From: Aralia elata
Lineage: Eukaryota; Streptophyta; Magnoliopsida; Apiales; Araliaceae
Direction of reading: 5' to 3'
DNA: 64,000 nt
Assembly: GCA_034770075.1 (NCBI GenBank)
Contig: CM068382.1
Coordinates: forward strand, 5,302,001 to 5,366,000
Part shown: positions 28,153 through 41,423 of the stretch, piece after piece
How positions within the stretch are numbered: the first letter of the stretch is position 1
Layout: every line of letters starts with the position of its first letter
The notes under the pieces: generated by a model
Database searches by the model: none
Told to the model about the DNA's origin: nothing
The model's input: only the letters and a program-made list of their open reading frames with translations
Position numbers and translations under genes: made by a program

Positions 28153-31100
28153 CTAACGCTTCGCTCCGGTCAAATTCTGATAGAGGTCATCGATTTTCAC
28201 CTGCCCAACATTAAAATGCTATAAAGTTTAGTCTTTTGCACTTTCTTTTTCTATTTTCTAACAAATATATTGGGGGGAAAATGAAAAAGTGTGTACCTTG
28301 TAATATTTAAGCAGTTTCTCTCTTTTCTTCTTTAGAGTTGGAGTCACCAACTCTTTTTCCACATCAAAGGGTTGAGGTTCCAGATATACTCCTTTGATAC
28401 ATTCAAAACCTCTCAACTGCTTTTGGAAAAGAGGAAAATGAATTACAGAAAAAAATAACACATTATCTGCTAGTGAGGAATGTAAGAATACGAGTATAAT
28501 GAGAAACCGAGAAAGTCACAAGTCTCGCAACTATAAATTATTGGGAAAAAGAGAATATTAATCCAAATGGAAAATGATGGGAACTAAAATCTTCCAAGAA
28601 GCATGCTTTTTATTGTTTGTGAGGTTGTCTTACATTACCTTGTTTCTTTCTGCTGTAGACTTGAGCTCAAGGAGAATGTAATCTTGTAACTGCTTTAGGA
28701 AGCATACTTCAGAGAAAGAACCACTGTGACCATTTTGATGCGCCCACCTGTTGGTGTGCTCTTCGTGTGGTACAACTACTGCAACTAGCATCGACTTGAA
28801 GCTGTCCCCATATACCCAAATCTAACAACAGTTACCAAACATTTGGAGAAAATCTCATCAATATTATAGCAAAAATAAATAAATGTGCCATAAAATTAAC
28901 TCAGAAAACTGGTAATATGTTGATGCTCACATCTTCAACAATGGGGGTGATGCAGTAAACTTTTTCCAGATATTCAAGTGCAACATACTCTCCTTGAGAT
29001 AGCTTAATCAGATTTTTCTTCCTATCAATTATTTTTATAACTCCATTTGGTAGCATTTCCCCTATGTCACCTGATGATACCCAAGGAAGAAAGGAGTAAG
29101 ATTGCGTCCACGAGAGGCATTACTAGCTTTATAGGAAATGACTGTTTACCTGTATGAAACCACCCATCTCTCATAGCTTCCCTTGTCAATTCTGGATTCT
29201 TGTAGTAACCAGCAAACTTTGTTTTTGCCCTCACACATATTTCACCACGGGGAGGATCTGCAAGTGGATTGTAGCCCATATCTGGAACCTCCTCCAGGCG
29301 CAACTCACTATACACGAATGGTGAACCAACAGTACCAATCATACACATCTCGTCCGGAAAACCAAGAGTGGCCAAACCACAAGTCTCTGTCAACCCTGAA
29401 GAAAAGACAATGCAATGCTGAAAGCATGTATACAAGATGTATAGGTATTCGTTCTATGCCAACTGTGGACAGAATATACAAGTGATCATACTGCAAGAAG
29501 CATGCCTAAATTTTCGTGAAACTGAAAAAACAAATGTGAGAATTTAGTTGGAAATCATCAACTTCAACATGTTAAAGTATAATCCTTAAAGAGTTGCAAG
29601 ATTTTATTTTGACAACTTGTCTCACATACCAACTCTGGATGATTAAAGATAAATTTACTAAACTCTGTTGCTTGAGAACACATTTTATTTGAGTACTCCT
29701 TGTTTTTTAAGAGAATTTCAGATCTTCTATAAGGGTTAAGTTTAATTTAAACTTCTAATGATATGCTAAAATGAACTATAACTTGACACTCCAGTTCGTG
29801 GTAAGAAGATTTGCGGAATGACTAGGGCTATTTTACATTTTTACTGACCTGAAAAAGTACATAAGGAAATAAAAATACTGTATCTCAGGTCACCATTTTT
29901 TGCAGCATGAAGTTATTGTACAGAAAGAAAGTTCTTTACCATAGCCTTGTACTACAAAGGCACATGAAGTAACCCGCATGAATTCTTCCACCTCAGTGCT
30001 TAATGGAGCACTTCCAGAAACTATTAGACGAAGCCGACCACCTAACCTAGCTTTGACCTAAACAAAAGAAAGAAAGAAAGATTTCAGAAAGCAAATTAAA
30101 TTTCATTGTTCACCAGTAGAATTATTTTATGTCCACAACAGCCAATGAGTCTAGGAGTATTTCCCCTTTTATTTAATTAGTGTTATACATGGACTGCAAG
30201 TATCACAATATGATGATTTAAACAGACTTCTTGCATATACTAGACTTTTGAACTATCACGTTGAATAACACAGACCAAGCTACTGAGCTGCCACTTATGG
30301 TAGAAATATTAATTTGAGAACTATTGATAACTTGCCTTTCACTGACAAAATTAACATTGAATCTAAAAGCGCAACACTAATATTAGATGAGTACAGGTAC
30401 AACCTTCCTGAAGGCCAGTAGATCGGCTATTGGTGATGCATTTTTCTGTTTGTATCCTAACTTCATCCACTTAAGTTTGCTGTATATTATAACATCAAAG
30501 GCTTGTGAGTTCATAAAATATGCTACATTTTTATCTTTCTCTACAAAACAAAAATCAAAATAAAATTAAAAATACATATGCATAAAATAAGCAACATATC
30601 AAAAATATAAAGAACAGAAAATATTACTATTTGTAAAGAATATCAAAAATTTTCCTCCTCCTTGGATTGAGGTCCTCTAGTGCTTTCAGGATACCTGGAA
30701 GATGGATGAAATTTAATATGTCAAGTAGCACCATCCCAAATTGTTTTACACCAATGAAAATAGGTAAATCTTGTCAATAAATGACTAGAAAAATGAAAAT
30801 TCCATGCCTTCGTGCATTCTTTCCAAAACTCGAGGTACTCCAGCTAAAAAGGTGGGCTTCAACTCCATCAAATCATCCTTTAGTTCATTAATATCCTTCA
30901 AGAGATAAAGTGTGAATAAAATGGTATCCAAAAGTTAAAATTGATTATTCAAGTGGAATAAAATGGGAAATTGATGCCAAGTCCTAAGATGATTCTACTG
31001 CATTTGTTTTCTAATAAGAGGTTGAAAGCAGAAAAAGAATAATGAAAATTCAGTTGTTAGAAAAAAATCATGACAGATAGAGTAGGATGGACAATTCCTT

Positions 31101-34100
31101 GACATACATCTATGCCCCCATCTTCCTTCTCAATATTGAAATGCAGCTGCAATATGAGCTCTAGATTTCCCTTTTATCTTTAGACCCAATGGGGAAAAAT
31201 GAATAAATTAATAAAAAACTTGAATTCCAGCAGCTTACCCCATGATAGAAGCCAACAGAAGCACCCTTATGGAAAAAATATTCTTCAATCATGCGATCAA
31301 GAATATGAGCAAGAGGAAGGAAAGAGATATAGACATCGTCCACTGTCATCTGTCAAACTTGAAATTATTAAATACCAGAACTGGAAGAGCAAAGAAAGAC
31401 AACAGTAATAGAAAAGCTTACATAACCAGAAAAAATATTTGAATCATATAAAGGGAATCACACACTACCATGCACAAAAATAAAGCAAACATGATAGGAC
31501 TATAGAAGAAGATCATGATTGAAATAGATAGAACTCTCAGAGCGTTAGCAATAGGTATCTTAAATAGGACTCCAAAATAATAAGTGCATTAGGTAAATAT
31601 GAAATATGATAGAATTCAGCAATAAATTCACTTTTATAAATCACATCCTAAAACTGAGAGATAAATGGAACACTCTAGATTGACACACCAATCAGTAACT
31701 CAGGCATTGTGTTTACCTTGTCTTCAAATTGTTCCAGGAAGAGATCGACTCCTCTTATGTATGTTGAGATGTTTTCATGAGTGAGTATAACACCTTTTGG
31801 TTCTCCACTGGTGCCGCTTGTGTACATTATTGTACAGATGTTGAATGGTTGAGGTGGCACAAGGTCTGATGGGTACTCACTTCCCTGTCAAACAAGAGAA
31901 TGGAGATTAATAATTGAAGAAATCATGTCCAGAATTTACAGTTCAGTGCTACCTACAGTTTGCATGGTAAGTGATATTAAGGATACTCCATATATTATCA
32001 ATTTTTTTATAGGTTTTGAAGGAAGAAAAACCAGATTCCAGCTTCGCTAGTGTGTGTGTGTGTGTGTTGTGTTGTGTTGGAGAACTTGTTTCCATGTGGG
32101 GGACAAGTACTGCCATGCAAACGAGGGTCTTTTGCCAAAATACAGCACCACAGTCAGCTCCCACTCTATGCAGTGAGGGAGTAAAACATATTGAAATGTG
32201 TTTTACAAATGCAATTTACCAAAGCATCAAAATGGTCATCATTATCATGGAAGATATTTATTTGAGAGTAAATTCTATTTACCATCACTTCAACTATGAG
32301 GATAATCACATATTCTGCTTTATATCAAATGGCACTCAATTGTTCAATATTATACTCCAAATAATATTTGTACGCGCGCGCACACAAAAACACTAACCAT
32401 ATGAAGGAAATCATTCCATGAGTATGGTTTTATTCCGATGGAGGATGCCCCATCTTTTTCCGCTTCTGTCAATGAAGTGAAGGAAACAATTGCTGCAACC
32501 ACAAGTAATTAAACTCAGTAAAATGCCTTCCGAAGAATGCGGGCAGTAAAAAGCTATACCCTCACATTTTAGCCGTTGCGCATGTGTGCACTCAGGATTC
32601 AGTAGCTGCATAATCATACGTCAGAAACAGAGTCATTTGTATCATATGTCATATAAAATCCATCACTCAACCAACAGCTATTCAAGATATATATTTGATA
32701 CTCACTTTTTTCACTTTCTTATCTTGCACGAAGACAACATCAATTTCAGCATGATCTAATATGTAATTTACAGCACTGGGCCCTGACTCAAAGAAAATCC
32801 AGGAAGAGTTAAATGTTTTTCTTGGAATGAGATGGTGAACATAATTTGGAGCTGGATAACAATAACTAGATATGAATTCAGAAACTGTTCTACTATGAAT
32901 GGGATTGTCCTTCCCATGTATACCCCAACCTAGAACAGATAACCCAAGTGAACATTTAACCAAGTCCAATTGCAAATTAGATTATGAATCATACACCAAC
33001 CAAAATCACCCGAAAAATTATTAACAAAGAGTAATTAAATGAAACTACTTGCCAAGTCCTTCGCCAAAAAGAGCATGTATACTATCAATATATCATCAAG
33101 AGTAGACCCACACGGTGCAAATAAAGACCATGTTGCCAACAAAAACTTCCTAGTCTTTTCATATAAGTTGGAAATTCCAAGGCAAGAAATTTACCGAGGG
33201 TGTCATAGAGAGGTACACAAATCAAACTGTGGGCACCACAAGCCTATAAAAATAAAAAAGATCACATACTCATAACATGCTCGTCATAAAACGAACTATA
33301 AAAAGCAAGGAGAAAAAAAACTGTGGAAGAGCACATCCCAACTGACCTCCATTGCCACAATCCATTGAGGACAATTTGACCCATAAATCCCAACACGAGA
33401 GCCCTACCATAGAAATGTTAGTTATCCCAACAGCAAATGGGTCCATAAAAGACACTAATTAATAGAAAGTATAACAAAGTACTGATATAAAATTTCCTTA
33501 CAGGTTCAATACCACAAGCTCTTAATGCAGCACCAGCATGCAAAACCTCGTTGTAGACATCCTTGTACGTTTTCCAGGCATAAGGCCCCCACTGAATTTA
33601 AAAACTCAAAGTTATTAAGCATCTAACATGCTACTATTTTAGTAATATCTTATAAAAATCATATCAAATTAATAAAATACCTTTCCATCAATAAATTCAC
33701 GCCAACCGAGCATCCTGTTTCCAGGATACTTTTCAACAGACGCCCTGCATGTCAAACACTGTTTGGTGTGAACTTAACAAATACTCCCTCCGTCCCAAAT
33801 TAATTGCTTTTCTAGGACTTTTTTAAGTCAAATTGACTATTTTTAAAATTAATAATTAAGCATATATAAATATATTTCTAAAATTATAAAAATTGAAATT
33901 AGTAATAAATTGTATATACTTTCTTTTGGTTATAATATCTTCACCTATATGTTAGCAAAAATAGTAAAAAAATTAGTTTTAAAAATAGTCAATTTGACTT
34001 TAAAAAATCCTAGAAATGCAATTAATTTGGGACGTAGGGAATAATAACTATGCGCCCCAAGGACTAACAGACATATTTGGAAGGACTGAAATGCAAAACT

Positions 34101-35016
34101 GACTCTCCTGTATGTAGGCTTTTTACAAACCCCTTCCTCCAACTTTTTTTTTTTAGCATAACTCACCCTCCAAGTTGTATAAATACTAAAAAAGGTCTTC
34201 ATGGACTATTTTCGTTAAGAAAGTGACGGAAGTAACAGTACTAGGGGTATAGTAGGAATAATTGATTAAAAAAATACAAAATGAAATAGAAATTATTTCA
34301 AAAAAAAAAAAAACAATCAAACATTAAAAATAAACAACAAAAGATAAATGTAAAAATAACAAAAGTAAAACTTAAAAAATAAAGTATAAAAAATTAAAAA
34401 CTAGTGTATAAATTCCGTCAAAAGTGAGGAATATTCTGTCTTCTTTTTAAGAGAAACGTTAATAGGTTCATTTTTAGTACTTATATAACTTGGACGGTAA
34501 GTTATGCTAAAAAAATTGAGAAAAGGGTTTGTAAAAAACTTACAATTAAGAAGGTCAGTTTTATTTTATTTGGAAGACCCAAAAGTTTAAGCCATTGATT
34601 TGGATCCATTCACGAATGTTAATTCTTTACTCTGTTATCATTTATTTGATGTAAGAACTCAGTAATAATAATGCATTTATTCTTAGTTAATTGAGTACTA
34701 TCATGCCGCGGCCACTACTACCTTTCTTGCTAATTTTAAGGATAAGTTTGAAAAAATAAAGTTCTTACAAATGTATCTCCAGTTTCGGAGCGGAAGGATT
34801 TAGTTCAAGTTAAATTAAGATCACTTGTTGTCAATCAAGCATATTCCAAAATGTGGGCAATGTATCTTACCTGAAGATATTCCAAGTTGTAATCAAATCA
34901 GGATCAAGAGGTGGAAAATTATCTTCGGCCAAAAGATTCCGATATATCGGACCAACCGACGGCTGCCCGTCTCGGCCTTCTTTTCCATCTTCTGTCTTAA
35001 CTGCAAACATGCTCAT
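28153..35016 (-). CDS. LACS1: Long-chain acyl-CoA synthetase (LACS1-type)
   Basis: Nineteen exons read right to left: 35016-34871, 33744-33681, 33591-33502, 33403-33347, 33243-33195, 32782-32706, 32605-32560, 32492-32398, 31884-31717, 31349-31239, 30895-30808, 30694-30628, 30479-30404, 30057-29940, 29395-29150, 29070-28931, 28821-28639, 28416-28297, 28200-28153. All phases agree and give 662 residues, the normal size. Known: LACS activates C16-C24 fatty acids to acyl-CoA with ATP, and LACS1 serves wax and cutin synthesis in the ER. Seen: the AMP-binding motif YTSGTSGEPKG (229-239), FLPLAHILDR, GYGLTET and DGWFHTGDIGE, then the catalytic linker DRKKNLIKLSQGEY. The start is the first ATG after an in-frame stop. 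Intron 11 (30807-30695) has a GC donor. Intron 1 holds a Stowaway-like MITE. The paralogue assignment rests on N-terminal resemblance only. Confidence 0.95.
33784..34041. mobile_element. Stowaway-like MITE, 258 bp, copy 1 (LACS intron 1)
   Basis: Terminal inverted repeats CTCCCTCCGTCCC and GGGACGTAGGGAA are flanked by TA (33782-33783 and 34042-34043), the Tc1/mariner target. The subterminal arms pair as well (AAATTAATTG...). It has the same length as the copies at 36632 and 41166. Confidence 0.88.
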
Positions 35017-35433
35017 TCTCCTGATCTAGCTGCAAAATCTGGACACCAAAAAGACTTGAATGGTTTTTTTACTTGATGAGCCAATCCTTTGGCATCAAGA
35101 CCAATGAGGCAATCTGTCCCTAATCTACTTCAAACAGCAAAAAATAACTATTTTTGAGCATCAAGAAATGTTAAATTGTGTAGAAATCCCAGTTAAAAGA
35201 AGAAGAAGAAGAAGAAGAAGAGTATAAAAGAGTATAAAGAATGCAACAGAAAACGCATGACAAATTAAGAAGCATAAAAACAGGGCACACCTGAACCTGA
35301 AGCTGAACATAAAAGAGAAAAAGATAACTCCTCTACGAAATGCTCTCTCTTCCTCCAACCCAACTAAAGCACGTGACCCTTTGGTTATCTTTTTGGCTAC
35401 TATTTAATTACACTACATTGGGAAAATTTTAAA

Positions 35434-36630
35434 ATATATTATATTACCCATTTCCAGTTTTTGTCTCCAGTTTCTTAGTACTCAACTAGAAATGAATGAC
35501 TTACAGATACAGAGGCTGGCTTAGAGGAAGGTGGTGGTCCGTGCTCTATATAATGTTACAACGGTGGCCGGCTGGAGGAGGAGGAAGAAGATTAATATGT
35601 AGAGGAGAGAGAGAGAGAATAGTAGGAAGGAGTACTAAGAAAATAAACTGGTAGTTGAAACACATACTAAATAATAATACTACCAATTTATGATCAAGTT
35701 TGTACATTTCTTTGAGCTGTCAAATCACTTCCATTTAATGCCATACATAAAATCCTTCCTTCCCTGCTGGCTTTTCAATTTCCGTTACATCTGTGGACAA
35801 GAAATGCGATGAGAAGAATAAATTATTTATTTTTATATATTATATTACCCATTTCCAGTTTTTTCTCCAGTTTCTTAGTACTCAACTAGAAATGAATGAC
35901 TTAAAGATACAGAGGCTTAGAGGAAGGTGGTGGTCCGTGCTCTATATAATGTTACAACGGTGGCCGGCTGGAGGAGGAGGAAGAAGATTAATACGTAGGA
36001 GAGGGAGAGGGAGAGAGAGAGAGAGTAATAGTAGTAGGAAGGAGTACTAAGAAAATAAATTGGTAGTTGAAACAAATCATTTTGTGATACTCAATGAGAG
36101 CATCTCTAACGTCATCTTCAATCACTTTAAAATACTCAAATAGCTAAGTCACGTTAAAAAAATTATCTCTAACAATGTCCCTAACATTAGTCATCAAATT
36201 TACAATTTCATTCTCTCTCTTCAAATAAGTTGACCTTGCCTCTTCAAAATATTTATTTTATTTTGAGAGAATCAAAATCACATGAAAAAGACTAAAAATA
36301 TTTATTTTGCTGGATGAGTTTAATGTACAATTTAATTTAAAATTTAATATCATTCCTTTTTATTTATTTATTTATTATATTACATTAATTAAATTGAATA
36401 GATTAATAAGACATAAAATATTAAAATAACAAATAATATTCTTCAAATGTAGGTCAACAAACTTGAGTTTTTTTTTATGCTCTAAATAATAATAGTACCA
36501 ATTTATGATCAAGTTTGTACATTTCTTTGAGCTGTCAAATCACTTCCATTTAATGCCATACATACAATCCTTCCTGCTTTTCAATTTCGGTTACATCTGT
36601 GGACAAGAAATGTGATAAGAAGAATAAATT
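35434..36630 (+). repeat. Duplicated A-B unit (~400 bp), second copy interrupted
   Basis: Block A (35434-35665) recurs at 35836-36073. Block B (about 35670-35826) recurs at 36484-36630. The second A and B are separated by a ~390 bp insertion. Shared landmarks are GTTACAACGGTGGCCGGCTG and GATCAAGTTTGTACATTTC. After the second B a MITE interrupts what looks like the start of a third A. Confidence 0.85.
36092..36483. mobile_element. ~390 bp insertion in the second A-B copy
   Basis: Comparison with the uninterrupted first copy (ATACT|AAATAATAAT near 35670) shows extra DNA here. It starts near GAGAGCATCTCTAAC and ends ATGCTCT, a 7 bp terminal inverted repeat (AGAGCAT/ATGCTCT). The target duplication is unclear, so the family is not assigned. 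Confidence 0.5.
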
Positions 36631-36631
36631 A

Positions 36632-36889
36632 CTCTTTCTGTCCCAAATTAATTATTTAATTTTGATTTTTTAAAGTTAAATTGATCATTTTTAAAACTAA
36701 TTTTTTTACTATTTATACTAAAATATAGGTGAAGAGATTATAACCAAAAGAAAGTATATACAATTTATTACTAACCCCAATTTTTATAATTTTAGAAATA
36801 TATTTATATATGCTTAATTATTAATTCTAAAAATAATCAATTTGATTTAAAAAAATCAAAACTGAACAATTAATTTGGAACGGAGGGAG
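36632..36889. mobile_element. Stowaway-like MITE, 258 bp, copy 2
   Basis: Ends CTCTTTCTGTCCC and GGAACGGAGGGAG flanked by TA. The first A-B copy shows the empty site AATAAATTATTTATTTT (around 35818), which matches the two flanks here joined at a single TA. This confirms both borders. Confidence 0.92.
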
Positions 36890-37426
36890 TATTTATTTTC
36901 ATATATTATATGTCAATTTTTTATTTTTTTTAAGTCGTATTAGTACTTTCCAACTTTTCGGTTCATGTAGAGGTAATGATAAAATTTTGCCCAAATTATA
37001 ATTATACTAGTGATAGTATTTAATAATTTTCTTAGTGATAGTATTTAATAACTTTTTTAATTCTTGCGCATAAAAGTTAAATTACTTGATTTAGGGTTGA
37101 AATGTGTGCTATTAGTATTTGAGATTAAATTATTTTACACTACTTATTTATTTGTTGCAAGTAAAATTAAAATGTAATGTCAAACAAGGAAATTATTATT
37201 TTACTCAACTTATAGATAAGAAAAGAACATATGGTTAGAATGAAAACTCGAAATAAATGGTAGAAAATAAGTGATGATGACTAGTTTAACATATGATGAG
37301 GGGATTGTGTATTTATTATTACCGTCGTAATGTGAGATTACATTTATATATGAATGTAATGAAAAATGTGGTGTAATCTGATTATGGATGTAATTTTAAT
37401 TATATCCCAAATGTAGTAATGTGAAA

Positions 37427-37477
<51 letters not shown>
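37427..37477. repeat. (ATT)n microsatellite
   Basis: About 17 ATT units. They give a spurious poly-Tyr open frame. Confidence 0.95.
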
Positions 37478-37478
<1 letters not shown>

Positions 37479-37504
37479 ATAATAATAACTGGATGCATTA
37501 CGGT

Positions 37505-37742
37505 GATGTGACTCGAATCAAATATAGCCTAAAGGAAATAATATTGCCTAAAGAAAATAATATTTTGAACACAACTTTTTCATTTTTGCGAAATGCTGTA
37601 TTACATAATTGTACTTCATAAATTAATAATTGTACATTTAAATCGAAAACAAAAGATTTGAGTTGAAAATATCATTTTTCTAATTAAATGAAGAAGAAAA
37701 AGTGATTTAACAATTAATTTCTCCTTTAAACCTATGAGATTT
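37505..37742 (+). repeat. Duplicated sequence, copy 1 (empty site for the 38306 insertion)
   Basis: Shares landmarks with 38235-38305 plus 39682-39860: TATAGCCTAAAGGAAATAAT, CTTTTTCATTTTT, TATTACATAA, AAAGTGATTTAAC. In this copy the sequence is continuous, so it shows the pre-insertion state of the second copy. Confidence 0.8.
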
Positions 37743-37780
37743 GCTTTTTTTTTCCTCACTTCTCAACACTTTCTCTCTCC

Positions 37781-37852
<72 letters not shown>
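37781..37852. repeat. (ATT)n microsatellite, second
   Basis: About 24 ATT units, 300 bp after the first. Confidence 0.95.
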
Positions 37853-38305
37853 CTGTCTTTAATTGTGTTACTGGATGCACATATAAATATATTCATTAAC
37901 TAAGTCCCCATTCGATTTGGAGTTTTGTCGTATTCTTCCTTTACAATCCTTTACACTGTCCTCCCACCATTCCTTAATATTAGACTTGTTTTAGATTTTT
38001 TTTTTCAATTTACTTGAAACTGGTAATTTTTTAAGAAAATAAATTATTTATTTCTTTACATTACCTCTAGTTTCTTACGTTACATTCTTATATTGATGTA
38101 CAAAACATGATAATGTGTAATATTAATAATAATGGTATAATCTGATTATGGACGTAATTTTAATACAAAGTAACTGAATAAAACAATCATGATAATGTGT
38201 AATATCAATAATAATGGCTAAATAAGTATGTAATGCGACTCGAGCCAGATATAACCTAAAGGAAATAATATTTTTAACATTAACTTTTTTCATTTTTACA
38301 AAATA

Positions 38306-39681
38306 TGTTATGATATTATAAGTTAGTTAGAGTTCTACATCGGATAAATAATGAAAGAGTGAAAGATTCAATACATGAATGGGCCCAAGACCTAATGACT
38401 TAAACTGTTAGGTCAGGCTGAGTTCCAAACACGTGTTAGTGCCTTGTGTATGTGGACGAGATGCGCGGGCTTCCCAATTCCCCCCCCCCCAATAACTGGT
38501 ATCAGAGTTATGAAAGATTGATCCCAAGCTAGTATGTCTTTTCAAAATAATACGCGATAGTGGTTTGGAAAATTAAATTCAGAATAGTCTTTTCAAAGAC
38601 ACGCGATGGTAGTGAATTTTCGATGATGGGTTGTTGTTTCTTCTCCAAAAGGTCTCGATGGGTCATGTTGAATTATCAATGGATTAGCCAAGAATTGCTT
38701 CCGAAAGTGATTAACAGAGAATCAGTGTCCGCGGTGATTGAAGGGAAGATATTTAACTCTAAATGGGAAAACTGAAATTGATTAGTCAAGAATTGGTATT
38801 ACAAATGAATTTGGGAAAATCGAGAGTGATTAGCTCGCAGTCAGGGTATAAAACAACTGTGAATGAATTTAGCAAGCAGACATTTGTCAAGTTTGAGTTA
38901 GATCTTCCCATCGAGAAGAACCATTTCGATGAGACAAAGTCGTACATGAAGAAAGTTGAAAATTCTAAGAAAAGCTTGAGTTGAGCCAAAATTTCATTAG
39001 AATTAACTCTGAGTAAGGAGTTGTGGTTGGAGATCCCCCCCTTTCATGGGTTCAGAAGGGGAGATTGTTGGGTGTGGTTCCTCACTCATAAAAAGAATCC
39101 AAGTTGAAAAAGAATATACTTGTTAGATTAAATACCAAATCAAGTAAATGTGATTCCTAATTTGATTATGAGAATAAGTTGTTTCTAATTCATGATAGGA
39201 ATAGATTAGGAAGAGCCTTATAAATAAGACTATGATGGAGTCTTATTGATTATAAGAGAAGCTTGATAGCAAGAAGTTGCCAAAAAAATAAATTGAGAGG
39301 ATTACAGTTTGTTGGTCGTGAGATTCCGCCGCCATCTCCATTCAATTGAAAGCTGAAAGACTTTATTGATTTAGGTGGTGAAGTTAATCAGGTTTCTAGA
39401 CCTAATTAAAGATAAATTTGTACTCTATCAATTTATTGTGTAAACTCAAGTTTTAGGACGTAAAATTTGGAAGGATTAATTGTAAGCCCATTATTGTTGA
39501 TATATTGGAGATTTGAAGTTCGACTTGTAGTTTTCACGTTAAATATTGTGTTTTGTTTGTGAATAATTATTTGTTGTTTTCGTTCTCATTATTGAGTTTG
39601 TTTATTTTCTATTTAATTGCACAAAAAGAGAAAAGTAATTTTTAGAATTGAGATTATTTTTTTGATTCACTTTGCTCAACA
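38306..39681 (+). mobile_element. 1376 bp retroelement-like insertion with 5 bp target duplication
   Basis: It starts TGTTATG and ends CTCAACA. AAATA flanks both sides (38301-38305, 39682-39686), and the paralogous empty site at ~37592 is continuous. Inside are a primer site TGGTATCAGAGTT (38497-38509) after ~190 bp, a polypurine tract AGAAGGGGAGAT near 39056, then a second TGTTGGGTGTGG start and a TATAAATA near 39219. The first ~190 bp and last ~615 bp should be LTRs but do not resemble each other. No pol frame is seen. Confidence 0.6.
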
Positions 39682-41165
39682 AAATATTATATTACATAAC
39701 TGTTCTATGGAAATTATAATCGTACATTTACACCGAAAACGAATGATTTGGCCTGAAAGTATCATTTTCTAACCAAACGAAGGAAGAGAAAGTGATTTAA
39801 CGATTATATATATATATATATACACACACACACATATTCCCTTTAAGCTATGAAATTAGCTGCTGGTAGAATTTGTAGTAATAAGATTGTTACTTAAAAA
39901 GTGAGGTGCAACTCCTTGATTATATGATTGACATCATATATATGACAAGATATTCCTACTAGGCTACCATGTTGTCTTTTTTCACTCATAAAAATGCTAA
40001 ACCATGTAGCTTCCCCCAATTAACCGGGGTCATTTCTGTAAGCAAATGGTGGCAGCAGGTAAAGCAAAAGTGGATATTTATGGCGAACTCACCGTCATAT
40101 ATATCAATAATTATATATAACAAAGTATTAAGAGATTTTGTCTAATAATTTTATCGAATTATTTTGATTAATTATAAGTTAATATTAAGTCAATCATTTA
40201 AGACTCTTTATTTTTTTAATTCAATATATAAATTTTTCGTATACCGTAAAATATATATAATTATTTTTAACATTATATATGTATTATGTCAATAAAAAAT
40301 GACAAATATATTAATAAAAAATTATCATATATTTGTGAAAAAAGTGATATAAACTAGCTCGTGTCTCTCACATGCTATCAATCTTGAATATAATAATATT
40401 CCAATAATTAGAAAAAAAATGATATATATTGCGAGCGTTTTTTATGGTCAGTTACGTGGATAAGAGATGTATGTGTAGTAAGAGGAACATTTTATAATTT
40501 TATTCAATCTCATGTATTGATATGTTTTACAATTATAACTCACATAAATTTATTGTAACATATAACAAGACTTTAATGAAAAGTATCCATTAAAAGCAAA
40601 ATTATCTTTACCCTTTCTTTCCTTTTCTTTCTTTTTTTATCCTTTTTTGAGGTGGAAAACATTCATTGTAAAGTCAAAAGGTGGTTGATACGAAACCTAG
40701 ATGATTTACAAACTCAAAAACTTATTGATATGGTCCACAATTGTTATAATAACGCGCCTTCAAAGTTGTAATTAGAAGGGCAAACACAAGTTTACTCATG
40801 TTTATGATTATGATCTACTTGTTTAAAAATTATATTCAACCTCAACTCCAATAGAAATATAAATATATGAGCTTGAACAAAACTTGTTTAGAGCAAGGTG
40901 GAATTCTAAACTTTCAGTACCTGAATTAGTTTATCCATGGTACCAAATAAACTGGCCTTTTGGTATAGTATAGGCTTAAAAATAATCCTAATTTTTTTTT
41001 TTTTTTAATATGATAGAAGTTATCAATTAAAGCATATTCCCTTGTACCCAATTTCAATGACCTTTTTTCATGTTAAGATGTTCTAAGTTATTGTTATTAT
41101 ATATAATAGTAATAGAAAATATAAAACCTAAGTTTATCTTATGCAACCATTAATATTAATATTTA

Positions 41166-41423
41166 TTCTCTCCGTCCCAAATTAATTACATTTCTAGAAC
41201 TTTTAAAAGTCAAATTGACTATTTTTAAAACTAATCTTTTTACTATTTTTGCTAACATATAGGTGAAGATAGTATAACCAAAAGAAAGTATATACAATTT
41301 ATTACTAATTTCTATTTTTATAATTTTAAAAATATATTTATATATGCTTAATTATTAATTATAAAAATAGTCAATTTGACTTAAAAAAATCCTAGAAAAG
41401 CAATTAATTTGGGACGGGGAGAG
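41166..41423. mobile_element. Stowaway-like MITE, 258 bp, copy 3
   Basis: Ends TTCTCTCCGTCCC and GGGACGGGGAGAG flanked by TA on both sides. Closely similar to copies 1 and 2 throughout. Confidence 0.88.

Larger units (their letters stand above)
35017..41165. other. Gene-poor region upstream of LACS
   Basis: It contains the LACS promoter (not clearly delimited), a GAA-rich stretch near 35201-35221, the A-B duplication, MITEs, ATT microsatellites and a retroelement-like insertion, all listed separately. No gene is supported; open frames are short and cross repeats. Confidence 0.55.

Noticed and set aside
38560..38984. Open frames inside the 1.38 kb insertion
   Set aside because: Short and overlapping, with no match to gag or pol motifs that I can see.
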